Assembly (NCBI GenBank): GCA_025769875.1
Contig: JAGFNK010000647.1
Location: 1 to 27,897, forward strand
Direction of reading: 5' to 3'
Length of the DNA stretch: 27,897 bases
DNA from: Russula earlei
Taxonomy: Eukaryota; Basidiomycota; Agaricomycetes; Russulales; Russulaceae
Below the pieces are notes generated by a model. It ran no database searches and was not told the DNA's origin. It saw only the letters and a list, made by a program, of their open reading frames with translations. The number at the start of each line of letters is the position of its first letter. Position 1 is the stretch's first letter. The position numbers and the translations under genes are program-made. Of this stretch, positions 1 to 9,800 are shown piece after piece.

Positions 1-121
1 AACATGTGGGTGGAATGCTATGGTGTATGTGTCAGTGAAGGTGCAATGAAGTAACTGGTCTGTAGTAGGGATGAGTGACAGGTAGTATTGACAGTTTAAG
101 TCATGGAGGGGTCACCACTGC

Positions 122-478
122 TCATGTGAACGATTGGTGGTTGGAAGGACAAAGTACTGATGGGGGGGTGAAACTGGAATGCTGTGCAGAGGGGTGATCA
201 AGGGAGCCTTCAGGCAAGGGAGGGCAATCCTCTTGCAGTTGGTCATTCTGCTGTGGTGGGGGTGTTGTGGTAGTGACAAAGTCACCTGGGACAGGCTGGG
301 CAGTGGACAGAGGAGGTGGTGGAGCTTCTGGGGAATAAATGCCACTGAGAGGCAAGGATATATTGACTTGTTCAAAGTTCTCTGTGAGAAGTCGAAGGGC
401 AGTGCATGGAGTTGGTTGAAGAGGAGAAGGAAGACGCAGGGAAGTATTGACAAGAGTGGGAGAGTTGGGAGTAGACAC
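122..478 (-). pseudogene. Decayed N-terminal ORF of an old minus-strand LTR retrotransposon (partial)
   Basis: This is an open frame of about 118 codons with no ATG; it opens after an in-frame stop near 530 and ends at 122. It is rich in Pro, Ser and Thr and has no domain I recognise. It lies just downstream (on the minus strand) of the LTR remnant that ends at 525 and of the primer site at 513-522, which is the position of the first ORF of a retrotransposon. I infer a worn gag-like or leader ORF. A stretch with Leu-Leu-x-Glu-Asn-Phe followed by Pro-rich sequence weakly resembles the post-pol ORF at 26136-27393. The region has very few CpG dinucleotides, as expected of an old methylated repeat. 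A function cannot be assigned. Confidence 0.35.
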
Positions 479-512
479 TTGAGCATTGGCTGGTCCATAC
501 AGGAATGATGAG

Positions 513-522
513 AGACTGTCCA
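513..522 (-). other. Putative self-priming primer-binding site of the old LTR element
   Basis: On the minus strand the ten bases TGGACAGTCT start two bases after the LTR end (525). Their complement, AGACTGTCCA, occurs in the same LTR remnant at 1760-1769, in the palindrome just downstream of the expected transcription start. This is the geometry of Tf1-type self-priming, in which the 5' end of the mRNA anneals to the primer site. The two-base spacing matches the family-C element at 20988-21001. Confidence 0.5.
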
Positions 523-524
523 GA

Positions 525-1900
525 TGTCAAGACACATACTTGTCATGAACCATTCCCAAGAAAGGGCCTTGAAGGACCCTTCCTTATGAGAGGAAACCCA
601 GTCTCTATGGTGTCACCCTGTTCACACAGACAAAAGGGGTGAGTAGAGGTGTCCACAATATCGCGTGAGCAATTCTCAGCACAATCGACATACAGCAAGC
701 CCTACTTAATGGCAACCCTTTTAGCAATAAAGGACAGTATTATAGCCTCCCTAAGGACCCTCTAGGATGACTAGAAGTGCCCTACAATAGGCACTAATAC
801 AATATTAAAGACCTACAATGCGTTATTAGACTGACTCTAATAACTGTAGAACAAACTATACAGCAATACTAAGGACCTTAATAGAAGTATTAGGGTCGAC
901 TCTAAGGACCCTAATAGTACTATATAAGGGGCCTTATAGGCAACTATATTCCTTGAACCAAACTACAAGTCCTCAAATGACTGGCCCTAAACTAACTAAC
1001 AGCAAGTGAATCAGGTGCTTTGCACATGTACTAGGACAGTAAATACATGAACAATAAGGCTCTTACTCATCAAGAGAAGCCTTCTTACTCAGCAGATTAC
1101 TGAGCATGACTGAGCATGGTCAGTAAGTGTACTCCAACTTCTTACTCATCACTCTATTGTGCTTGATAACAAGGTTATGACTTGTTCCCTATTTAGCAGT
1201 TCTCTTGTAGTATATAAGTGCTCAATAAAGTAGCAGACAGTCCTCAGACTGTCCATTTGTTTATGGCACTCTCCATCCCTGGGATACTCCTTTAAGGACC
1301 ATCCCCTTGTGACCATTCTGGCTTCATCTCTGTGTACCTGCTTGACACTACCAGTAACTATACCTCTTTGGTATTTGGTACTGCTTTGGACTCTACTTCT
1401 TGCCCATGCTGTCTTGGACGTCTACTGACTTGTCTTTGAGCTTACGCCTCACTCTTGAACTGGATAGTTTAACAGTGAGTCTTGACAATACTGGTGATCA
1501 CTAAGGACTCAGGAGCAGGTGGGCAAAGGTCAGAACAGATGGATAGTGGCATAGATCATGTTGAACAGGAGGACAAGCCAAACATTGAGGAGATACCAGA
1601 TGGGGACTGGTATGTGTTGCAGGAGACAAAGGCAAAGGTTAGAGGTCAGTGTAGTGAGGGGCTTTAAACAAGGTGGTCATTGAAGAGTACCTTGAAGACA
1701 AGAGAAGACTTTAAACAAAGCAGTCACTGAGGAGTACTTTGGAAGGAGAGTATCACAAATGGACAGTCTGATGACTGCCATGCTACATTGGGGCTTATAC
1801 TGGATACAGGGTTGATTACAAACCACAGGAACTTATTCTAGACTCTTTGGTACCATCCAATAGGGTTGTAGAGCCATAAACTTGCTTGTGTCAGATTTAG
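525..1900 (-). mobile_element. Old LTR remnant, minus strand, interrupted by a solo LTR
   Basis: The remnant runs 525-540, is broken by the solo LTR with its second target copy (541-1492), and resumes at 1493. It begins on the plus strand with TGTCAAGAC, like the family-A LTR at 13089. The part around 1735-1800 aligns by eye with 13280-13366 of family A, including the palindrome at 1761-1779 and a worn TATA box at about 1793-1799. It is much more diverged and CpG-poor. The right end is not resolved; I place it near 1900 with low precision. Confidence 0.5.
541..1487 (+). mobile_element. Solo LTR, family A (947 bp), plus orientation
   Basis: The unit starts TGTCATGAACC and ends CTTGACA (TG...CA ends with TGTCA/TGACA inverted tips). 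It is flanked by a perfect 5-bp duplication ATACT at 536-540 and 1488-1492. It is a reverse-complement relative of the LTR at 13089-14049. A TATA box (TATATAAG) is at 1211-1218, followed by the palindrome GACAGTC-CTCA-GACTGTC at 1236-1253. The U3 part (about 720-960) is AT-rich with repeated AAGGACCCTAATAG-like motifs. No internal coding region adjoins it, so it is a solo LTR left by LTR-LTR recombination. Many CpGs present in the 13089 copy are TpG or CpA here. Confidence 0.88.
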
Positions 1901-1947
1901 GGCTGACTGAGTGTATTACTGATCATTGTGGAGCAATGACACCATAA

Positions 1948-2036
1948 TGATGTCACTGTGGGGTGCTTGGTGAGCAGATGATGTCAGTGTGGAGCCACTC
2001 AGTCAGCCATGATGTCACTGGAGCTAAATGACATCA
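1948..2036. promoter_or_regulatory. Four CRE-like TGATGTCA motifs
   Basis: TGATGTCA occurs at 1948-1955, 1979-1986 and 2010-2017, and its reverse complement TGACATCA at 2029-2036. The first three are spaced 31 bp apart. Each is one CpG transition away from the palindromic CRE TGACGTCA. The sequence CATATAAG follows at 2035-2042. This could be the enhancer and TATA region of another old plus-strand LTR whose ends I could not define. Binding is inference. Confidence 0.4.
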
Positions 2037-2122
2037 TATAAGTCATGCAACAAGTTGTATGAGTCCATGCCAGTGTTTCAGGTTCTTGGTGGCTGAGTGG
2101 CCATGTGGCTGCCACATGGTGA

Positions 2123-2608
2123 TTACCTGATTAGGAAATGGGTGTCTAGTTGTGCCATAGTGCCTTTGTGACAGCAATATCTTGTATCATAGGAAGAGTA
2201 GCCCATGAAATAGAAGTGGGTTGATGATGCAAAGTGAGAGGGGTTTCTTTGAGTGAAATAGGACAATATGTGGCCAGGACCTGGCCTTGGTTCACAACAG
2301 CCCCATTTGAGTTTGACACCCATTTGCTTGGCTGTCTCCATCCACATTTTCTGATTGGGCACAATCACTTCCTTATTAGATAAGACCTTGGAACCTTGAA
2401 TTACATTGATTGCAGCTGCCAAACTGTATTTGGTGGCCCACATGGCCTCAATGATCTCCACTGTTTGATTAGCATTTTCAAAGCTACATGTGAGATCACA
2501 TGATAATGATATGATCTCCTGTGAGAGAGATACTAGGTAAGGGGTGCTTGGGCTGGAATGGGCAGATGGTGCAGATGGCATGCCAATCAATTGGAAATGT
2601 GATAGCAC
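2123..2608 (-). pseudogene. Unrecognised open frame, minus strand
   Basis: An uninterrupted 161-codon frame starts at an ATG at 2608. I recognise no domain. It has a Ser/Pro-rich start and a middle part of ordinary composition (with Gln-Thr-Val-Glu-Ile-Ile-Glu-Ala-Met-Trp), then becomes rich in His, Tyr and Cys. The flanks are CpG-depleted repeat sequence. It may be a fragment of a transposon protein or a chance ORF. I keep it only as a low-confidence candidate. Confidence 0.2.
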
Positions 2609-3019
2609 TTCTTTTTTTTTGGTAGGGGAAAAGGTAAGGAGTTATCTTATTATTAACTTACTTATATGACTAAATTACATCCATTAATGCATGATTGAAG
2701 TCCTGATTCTCTTGCCAACACAATTGCCTTTTATGGTAATTCAACCCACCATGAAATGTCAAAGACTGCCAGGCAGTGGCAGGTTGCACACAGTGCAACA
2801 GCCAATGAAGTGATGAAGACCCAGGGCCTTCCTCCTCCACCTCACATTGATCAACTGAATTGTAATCAATATCAGATTTCAGCCTCTCTGCACTTTGTAT
2901 GAATTATTATTATTTAACAATGTTAATACAAGCTTGGAACAGACATCAATCCCTGAGGACACCCCAACTGATGTAATGTGTATATTAGCCTGTGAGATGA
3001 TGGCCTGGGCCACATGAAC
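2609..3019. other. Intergenic, AT-rich, nothing recognised
   Basis: There is no open frame of note, no convincing repeat and very few CpGs. It is probably old repeat-derived DNA between the unrecognised frame at 2123-2608 and the fold-back element. Confidence 0.5.
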
Positions 3020-3022
3020 TAA

Positions 3023-3985
3023 CACGACGGGCAGGAAGGGATAAGTTGACTCTGCTTATAGTCAACTCAGTGGATAATAAAAGTAAAATATTTCAAGTGC
3101 TGAGTAGGGTCTGTTGCGGCCACAAATTATATTACATAAGTAATGACCTTAGTTGAGCACAAAAAATGTGACAAAAAAGGTTAAATATGGAGAGTCTACT
3201 CATTCCGGCACAACTTTTAGCCAGGCTAGGGTAAATGTTGTGCCAGAATGAGTAGACTCTCCATATTCAACCTTTTTTGTCACATTTTTTGTGCTCAACT
3301 AAGGTCATTACTTATGTAATATAATTTGTGGCCGCAACAGACCCTACTCAGCACTTGAAATATTTTACTTTTATTATCCACTGAGTTGACTATAAGCAGA
3401 CCTGAGGCCCCTTTTACCAACCAAGAATTCTTGAATCTTGAACTTGAACTTGGATTTCGGGATTTTCCGGGAGTGACAGGAATGACAGGTGTGATGTAAG
3501 TGACATAATAAACTAATATGAGTCCATTTCAAATATGAGTTATTTTCTGGTGTGATTTGCTGGGTTTACATGTGATATGTAAAATATTTTTTCTAACCCT
3601 TCCTTCCACTCCTTCCAAGTGGGGTATTGCAAGCATGTCATTAAGGCAGAATATGTGTCACCAATGTGTGGGTGCACATCTTTGTGCAAATTTTGTATGT
3701 GCAGCTCTGGTGAAAATGGGGCTGCAAGCACCCAGATGTTGAGCTTGAGTTGGACTGCTCGACTCCGAGTTTGACGCTGACACATCATGTGTAACCCCAA
3801 ATATGTGAATATGCAAATGACAACAAAAACAAATGCATATTAATTTATTATATACATCATATCACTTACATCACTCCTGTCACTCCTGTCACTCCCGGAA
3901 AATCCCGAAATCCAAGTTCAAGTTCAAGATTCAAGAATTCTCGGTTGGTAAAAGGGGCCTGACTTATCCCTTCCTGCCCGTTGTG
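3023..3985. mobile_element. Fold-back (long inverted repeat) MITE, split by a younger TIR element
   Basis: The left arm is 3023-3214 (192 nt) and the loop 3215-3236 (22 nt). The right arm starts at 3237, is cut at 3402/3403 and resumes to 3985. Counting one copy of the inner TGA target, the right arm is also exactly 192 nt. The arms differ at only a few positions, at least one a CpG change. The tips CACGACGGG/CCCGTTGTG are flanked by TAA at 3020-3022 and 3986-3988, a 3-bp duplication of the kind made by PIF/Harbinger transposases. There is no transposase, so it is non-autonomous. The original element was about 406 bp, nearly all stem. Confidence 0.8.
3406..3959. mobile_element. TIR element (554 bp) nested in the fold-back element
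   Basis: The termini GGCCCCTTTTACCAACC/GGTTGGTAAAAGGGGCC begin inverted repeats of about 100 bp (3406-3505 and about 3857-3959). The repeats contain subterminal GAGTGACAG repeats and a TTTCGGGATTTTCCGGGAG block. The flanks are TGA at 3403-3405 and 3960-3962, a 3-bp target duplication. Removing the element with one TGA restores the 192-nt right arm of the fold-back host, which supports the boundaries. The interior (3510-3850) has no recognisable transposase. A PIF/Harbinger-like non-autonomous element is the most likely class. Confidence 0.78.
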
Positions 3986-4002
3986 TAACATGAGGACGTG
4001 GT

Positions 4003-4846
4003 TTAGCTATGTTTGGATTGCAGGCGGGATTGCTTGGCTAATAATACCTGTTCGTAAAGATTGTTATTGTGGTAGGGGAATGCATACACCTCTGCATCCT
4101 CCCTCGTGAGCCACCCATCCTCATTCCCGTTCCACACATACATATTAGGATCATAGCCCGGGACGTGAGGTTTGTGGTAAACTGCATGCCAATCATGAAG
4201 GGCCTGTATCTTGTCCTGTCGCGTTTTTGCGGCCGTCATTGGGTAGGGGTAACCCAGGCATTTCTTCTGGATTGAAATAGCGATGAATTTTTCTGCAGTA
4301 AAATCGATACCAGGATGCAACAGAACTTTAAGAGGTGGACGCACGTCAACAAACCCGGAGCCGCCAACGACGAAGGGAGGACTGTGAGGCAGAAAATGAC
4401 AAAAGGATGGGAAATATGCATTATTATGAGGAGGTTTGTAGATTTGAAAGTCGTGCTTCCAGTGTAGAGGGGATTGTTGGGGGACCAGCACCAGTGGAAA
4501 CAGGAGCCTCACTGTCGATTTTAACTCCGAGCGTCTCCACTACTATCAGTGATGGGGAACTCGGCAGTGTATCACCATCTCAGCAATTTCATTTTCCCTG
4601 TATCTGCTCGAGCTTGAACAACTCCATTCAAAATTTTGTAGTTATACTATTGAGCACCATTAATGTCATTCTAGCAAAGAAAACTGGAGGTCCATCCAGT
4701 GTTTTTCGAGTAATATTTGTGACATTTGTGAATGCCGGGATGGTGATACAGTGCCGAGTTCCCCATAACTGATAGTATTCATCAGGGTCATCAATGATGG
4801 TGATATGCACGCAAACACCGCCTAAATCGCATTCACTACAGTAGCA
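4003..4846 (-). pseudogene. Unrecognised minus-strand protein gene remnant, interrupted by a MITE
   Basis: Two blocks look protein-coding. Upstream (4846-4778) an open stretch encodes Glu-Cys-Asp-Leu-Gly-Gly-Val-Cys-Val-His and continues to an Asp-Asp-Pro-Asp-Glu acidic run; it may follow a 3' splice site near 4847. Downstream (4512-4003) a frame ends in about 120 residues of ordinary composition with a Trp-Asn-Gly-Asn-Glu-Asp-Gly-Trp motif and a Tyr-His-Asn-Asn-Asn-Leu-Tyr segment near the C-terminus, with the stop at 4003. Between them lie the MITE at 4543-4775 and a frame change near 4435-4450. Removing the MITE with one TA does not give one open frame, so an intron or further decay is needed. 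I do not recognise the family. Confidence 0.35.
4543..4775. mobile_element. TA-flanked MITE (233 bp)
   Basis: The inverted termini start CTATCAGTNATGGGGAACTC and extend about 37-47 bp (4543-4585 and 4730-4775). TA flanks both ends (4541-4542 and 4776-4777), the target duplication of Tc1/mariner transposases. The interior has no transposase. It lies inside the unrecognised minus-strand gene remnant. Confidence 0.7.
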
Positions 4847-4849
4847 TCA

Positions 4850-5520
4850 ATCACTCAGCTATCGCAATTCATCCGATCCGAAAAAGGGCCAGAGTATTGC
4901 GGCCGTTGCCGATCTCATTTGTTTGTTTATTTTTGAATCCGAGTTTGTATTCTCACGGCTAGGCCGCTTATGCAGGAGGCCGCGGTATGTAGGGGGTGGT
5001 GGTCTTTGGTTGCAACTGGGCAGTTCACTGTCGCTCCTTCTCCCATCCTGGGTCTCAAGTTTCCCACAGTGCAGCCCTTGGAGCCCGGCTTTGTTTGGGT
5101 GGCATTCCCGTGATGCGAAATTCCAAAACTGCACCTTCGTTGACAGCACCCTCATTCGGACACCATTGATTTCTCTTACTCAACAACTACAATACTATAG
5201 TACCTTCTATCTACATACCCAATAATTTTTTTGATGAAAACTGCATTGTGTAGTGAAAACAAAAATGGCTGTTTGTCATGCTTGCCAACCGATGCCGTGT
5301 CACAGTTCTTAGTCCGAGACTCCGAGGTTTGCGAAAATGGCAAGGCGGGGAGTCGCACCAAGTCTTTGCAAAAATGTGACACCCAAATCCGGACTGTCGG
5401 ACTTTGTCAGCAGAGCGGTGCTTGAACATCTTTACAATTCAGAAAATAAATATAATTACTTAATGATAAGAATAAATTACTTGATAACAGAAGTTGTTGT
5501 ACTTGAAATGGAAATTGTGG
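4850..5520. other. Region with no supportable gene
   Basis: Short open frames on both strands overlap each other and resemble nothing I know. The minus strand at 4859-5155 could be an upstream exon of the remnant at 4003-4846, but no consistent splice model was found. Confidence 0.4.
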
Positions 5521-5655
5521 CATAACAGAGGGTCAATGTCGCGCTGCACTCTTCCACTGCAATGATGCCCAAGCCACATCCCGCTCCCTCGCACCTCCGC
5601 CATCCTGCCAGCAACAGACATTGCACCCTTGCGATCACGATGGGGATGCCCTTAC

Positions 5656-5945
5656 GACAAATTGGCACCACATGAAGGCTGAACAGCCCCGCGAATGCCA
5701 CTCCCTCGTCGCCTCCATCATCCTGCCAACACACGCCGCACGACTGCAATCCCCTTCGCGCACGCGTTCTCCCGACAAACTGTGCACACGAGGGCTGAAT
5801 GGTCCCACCCAACGCCACTCCCCCACCTTCATCATCTCGCCTTCAACGCATGCTGTGCCATTGCGCGTGTGCCCTCCTGACAAATCGATACACCACACAA
5901 AGGCTGAATGGCCCCGCCCAATGCCACCCTCGATGTCACTGAGCA
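5656..5945. repeat. Degenerate tandem repeat, about 105-118 bp unit
   Basis: Units begin with GACAAA-like sequence at 5656, 5774 and 5879. Each is followed by a variant of AAGGCTGAATGGCCCCGCCC and of CCAATGCCACTC. A piece of the same unit (CACGYCGCACGAYTG then TCGCGCRYGC) appears at about 5736-5772 and again at about 6187-6220, so the array probably once extended to about 6230. All copies are worn. Overlapping open frames here on both strands are by-products of the repeat. Confidence 0.55.
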
Positions 5946-5960
5946 GCATTCTGGCTTTCA

Positions 5961-6302
5961 AGTGCTTTCTTTCATTTTCCCTTTCTTTTCTTCTTTTCTT
6001 CCTTTTTATTTTCTTCATGTTCTCGCTTCTGGTCTAGGGTATGCAGGATTGCTCTGGTGGACCTCCGGAATTGGAACCATCGCAGCACACACGGCAGAGA
6101 CAATGCTCTGCATGCCGCAGCTGCTCCCCCAGTGCCTGCATGCTCGCCACACGCTCAACCCCACCGCCGTCATCCCACCCACAATACACGTCGCACGATT
6201 GTGATCACCTTCGCGCGTGCTCACCTGCCTGTGACTCGATTTGTTGTGCTTCGAGGCATTTCTTTTCTTTCTTTTCTCTTTCTTTTTTTCTTTCCTTTTC
6301 TA
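5961..6302. repeat. Two pyrimidine-rich low-complexity tracts
   Basis: C/T-only or nearly C/T-only runs lie at about 5961-6016 and 6259-6302 on the plus strand. Between them is further CpG-rich, repeat-like sequence. No gene is supported. Confidence 0.6.
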
Positions 6303-6874
6303 TTAGCTACTCAACTTTGGTCTATAAACATGTACCTTCGAGTAGGCTAGTCTACAATAATAGAACCTGAGTTCTGTCATTCTGAGTTCCTGCATGTGGT
6401 TAACAGCACCAGCCTTCTTGGGCATCAAGTCGAGCCGTTAGATTAAGTTTAAATATTATTTATTTTGTTGTACTTGACTCTTGAATACACCATTATGAAA
6501 CTTAAGAATTGTCTGCATTTGAAAACAATTGCGGGGTTGATGGGAATTGCCTTGAGGAGCCAAGTTGGTGGGGCACCTGCCTTTTCTGGAGCGTGACACT
6601 TGTCGCACCACACACCGTGACAGAGCGTGACTGTCCGAATGATGGCTCGCTGTTTAGGGATGTGGCAAAGAATAGCAAACAGTGCACGCGACGCGTCAAC
6701 AACAACGCTTAATTGAATATTGTACCATACCGCGTCGATTACTTGTCGGTTCGACCTGAGACCTGACCTTGGCTCCTGACCTTTGCCTGAGCAGTTCTTC
6801 GATTCCTCATTCTTCACGCCTCGCCCTAACCACCTATCATTATTATTGAGTCCGGTCAAACGCAATATCACATA
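6303..6874 (+). promoter_or_regulatory. Upstream region of the RIF1-like gene
   Basis: About 570 bp precede the start codon. I found no clear TATA box. CT-rich stretches (about 6790-6840) before the ATG are common in fungal promoters. A 164-codon minus-strand frame (6449-6943) overlaps the start of the host gene; its Cys/His-containing middle is not recognised and I treat it as chance. Confidence 0.35.
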
Positions 6875-9800
6875 ATGACCCTCTTGACTCCCCCTCACTC
6901 GCGTTCCGACAAGGAGAATCGACGTGCTAGCCCTGCCATTCATGCTCGTGTGGCGTGGTCACAGGTTAACGAGTATCACTCCGTCGCCAGTCCAACCGGA
7001 ACGAGGAAGCTTGCTGGGAGTGCATCCAAAGAGCTTCCACTTCGCTCAATCCTCAAACAAACACCCTATCCCATTTTGCCATTGCTATTCCTCGAAAACA
7101 AGCGTCAAGTCACCCCAGAACCAGGCGATCCACTATCAGATCTCCATTATCTCGACGGTCCCGTGAACAAAATTCTTGCTCAATGTTCAACTCTTCCCGA
7201 TCTCATCGAGGCTTATTCCGTTCTTACGGCTCGGCTCAGAGCAGCCGTCCAGGAAACAACGGACAACAACTGCTCATGGCCATTATTCCAGCCCATACGG
7301 AAGCACCGGATGGCTTTTCTCGATAGGGTCGTGCGTGACCTCGCCCGTCCTTTGAGTGATCCGATGGACGGGAATGACCGGTTAGGCTGCACGATTCCAG
7401 AGCCTCCACCAGCGCTTCCATCCCCGGAAAAGAGCCCGCGAAAACGAAGATGCGGCATGAACGAAGAGCAGGTCAAGTACGCACGCGACCTCGCCACCGT
7501 GTCGCACGCCGTCATGAAATTCCTGGGCCTTGTTTTCACTCTTCCCGCAGTCTACACTCAGTTTGACTGTACGTTTATCCCCAATTGCATCTTCACTTTT
7601 CTTCACCCTGACTCGATCTTCTTACAGATCAACATCTCGGCTCCATGGTTACACAGGCGCTGGCAATCCCACTTGCACCTGAATTGCCGACGCTAAACGC
7701 ACGGAAGACCTGCGCACTTGCCATTTGGCTCATTCAGACCCAACGATTACCTGCGGAGGTCCTTGGCCCGGCCAAAGACCGAATCGCCTATGCCCTCCGA
7801 CGCGCCATCGAGGGTGAACTCGGAAAGGAGGGCAAAAAGGGTTCAGTATGTGATGGTTTGAAGGTACGTCGCTCATGCCTCACTCACCAGACCCACTGGA
7901 CAATTTTGTCGTCAGGCTATCCACGATCTTTCTATTCATGAGCCCTCTATCTTCGTGCCTGCGTTTACCGAACTCCTTCCTTCCATCCTCGACAACCTAC
8001 TTGCGCCGCGACTCGCTCTGCGTGCTCAGGCGTGTCATGCTCTCAGCGGCTTGGCCCTCGGCGCCTCACAGATTCCCCTCTCACATGCACATACCCGGCT
8101 CTCTGAAATTGTTGTCGCGACACTTACCGTTGATCCCGCACCACCGACTACCTCTTCCCCTAGCACTCCGAGCGCCAGTAAATCAGACTCGATGCTTATC
8201 AAGACCCTGCGCACAACACTCGCCTCGCATGATCCGACTTGCGCTGCACAGGGTCCTGTATGGGCACTGTGTACCCTCGCCGCCCTTATTGTACTACTTG
8301 GTCCCGCACTCGTGACAAGCACAAAGCTCACGAACGTCGTCAAGGGGCTCCTCGCCCTCTCCATACGTCACAAAAAGTCATCCGTGCGTGCGCTTGCGTG
8401 TGCGGTCTGGCGCCCCCTGGTATGGGCGTACTTCCGACCACCCTTTCTGCGTAAGGGCGATGAAAGGGATGAAGAGGGATGGGAGGATGAGCCGGTGACG
8501 ACGGCTGCCGCCTGGACGCGGGCAGAAGAGGCACGGCGAGACGACTTCTGGAAGGTCGTCGCGACGGTGGTCGACATGGGTGCTGGCGTTAGTACTGTCG
8601 GCGCACTGCTTGCTCACAAGTCAGACGACGCACATAGAGTATCGCGTGCAATCGCGCTCCTGGAATCCATGGTCCAACGAGGGGGGAACATGTGCCACGA
8701 TGCTGTTCAGACGCTCTGCCGGCTCGTCTCGACACAATGTGACACAGTACCCTCTCCGCAAGTGAAGGATAAGCAGGAGGCGGAAATGAATGAAGATGGA
8801 GATGCGGACTGGGATTGGGGAAAGCTGCTCCCTAAAGGCCTGTTTAGTGCTGACCCTGGCCTGCTGACAGTCGATTTTGCTTCACTTTCCGAGGAGGTTC
8901 GCCAAGTACTGAGACAGACGTCAACCGAGGCGGATGTCTGTGCACTCAACGCTGTCGAGCTGTGGATGCCTGGGGTGATGGATGGTCTGATCAAGGTTTG
9001 GCGCAGTGCATTGACGCAGGTGTGCCTGAGCTCAGATGCGGAGCTCCCTGTAAGTCGTTTTCATCCGTCTCGTTGCGGCGCGGGCGAGGGTGGCTGATCT
9101 CGGTATTTTCCCTTGTGTTTGCACAGCCTGAACTTGTTCAATCATGGAAGGGTCTGCTCAAGGCTGCGCTCCGCGGCCTGCAAAGCTCACCTGACGCCAG
9201 CGACGATGAAGATGGTCAAGAGGGCGGCTTGGTGCGGAAGCTGGCTGAGCTCGCTGTCTCGTTGATGCAAGACATTCTTGGCGACCCGAAAGTCCAATTG
9301 GTTCCTTCTGGCGACCCTGAGGCTCCCTCACAAATCGCGTCCGAGGTTGACCTGGCGCCGCACACGCGCTCGAACGCAGCGATGAAGCTCGCGGTGGTTC
9401 GCACGCTCTGGGGGCACGCTCATGCAATACTGCCCATGCAGGCGCTCGCAGGGACCCCAAGCGAGGCTCTGCTCACATGGCTGATAGAGAGGGAGGCCGA
9501 GCTTGTGTGGGAGACGGATACGCCGCATGACGCTCGGACCCAATGGGCCATGCTCTGCGCCGAGGTGCTCTTGCGCACCAGTGTCTCAGGTTCCACGTTG
9601 GCCCCTGCGCTCCTTCGTATGTTCTGGGGTACCCCTAGCGCGAGCCGACGGTGGGTCTGGAGCTGGGAGACGGACGTGCGCGCGCGAGTCTGGCGTGTGT
9701 TTGCGGAGCGATGGCGAACGCTTGCGGTGGGATGGGAAGAGGCCCTGGTGCTCCTTAGCGTGCCATTCTGGTAAGCCTCGCCCTTTTTGCTCTGTCCCTC

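Noticed and set aside
3540..3800. 86-codon minus frame inside the nested TIR element as a transposase fragment
   Set aside because: No catalytic motif or similarity to a transposase I know. The element is too short to be autonomous.
5621..6037. Overlapping plus and minus open frames of up to 138 codons
   Set aside because: They lie in a degenerate tandem repeat and pyrimidine tract and have repeat-derived composition.
6449..6943. 164-codon minus-strand frame over the RIF1 start
   Set aside because: It overlaps the well-supported first exon and promoter of the RIF1-like gene and shows no recognisable domain.
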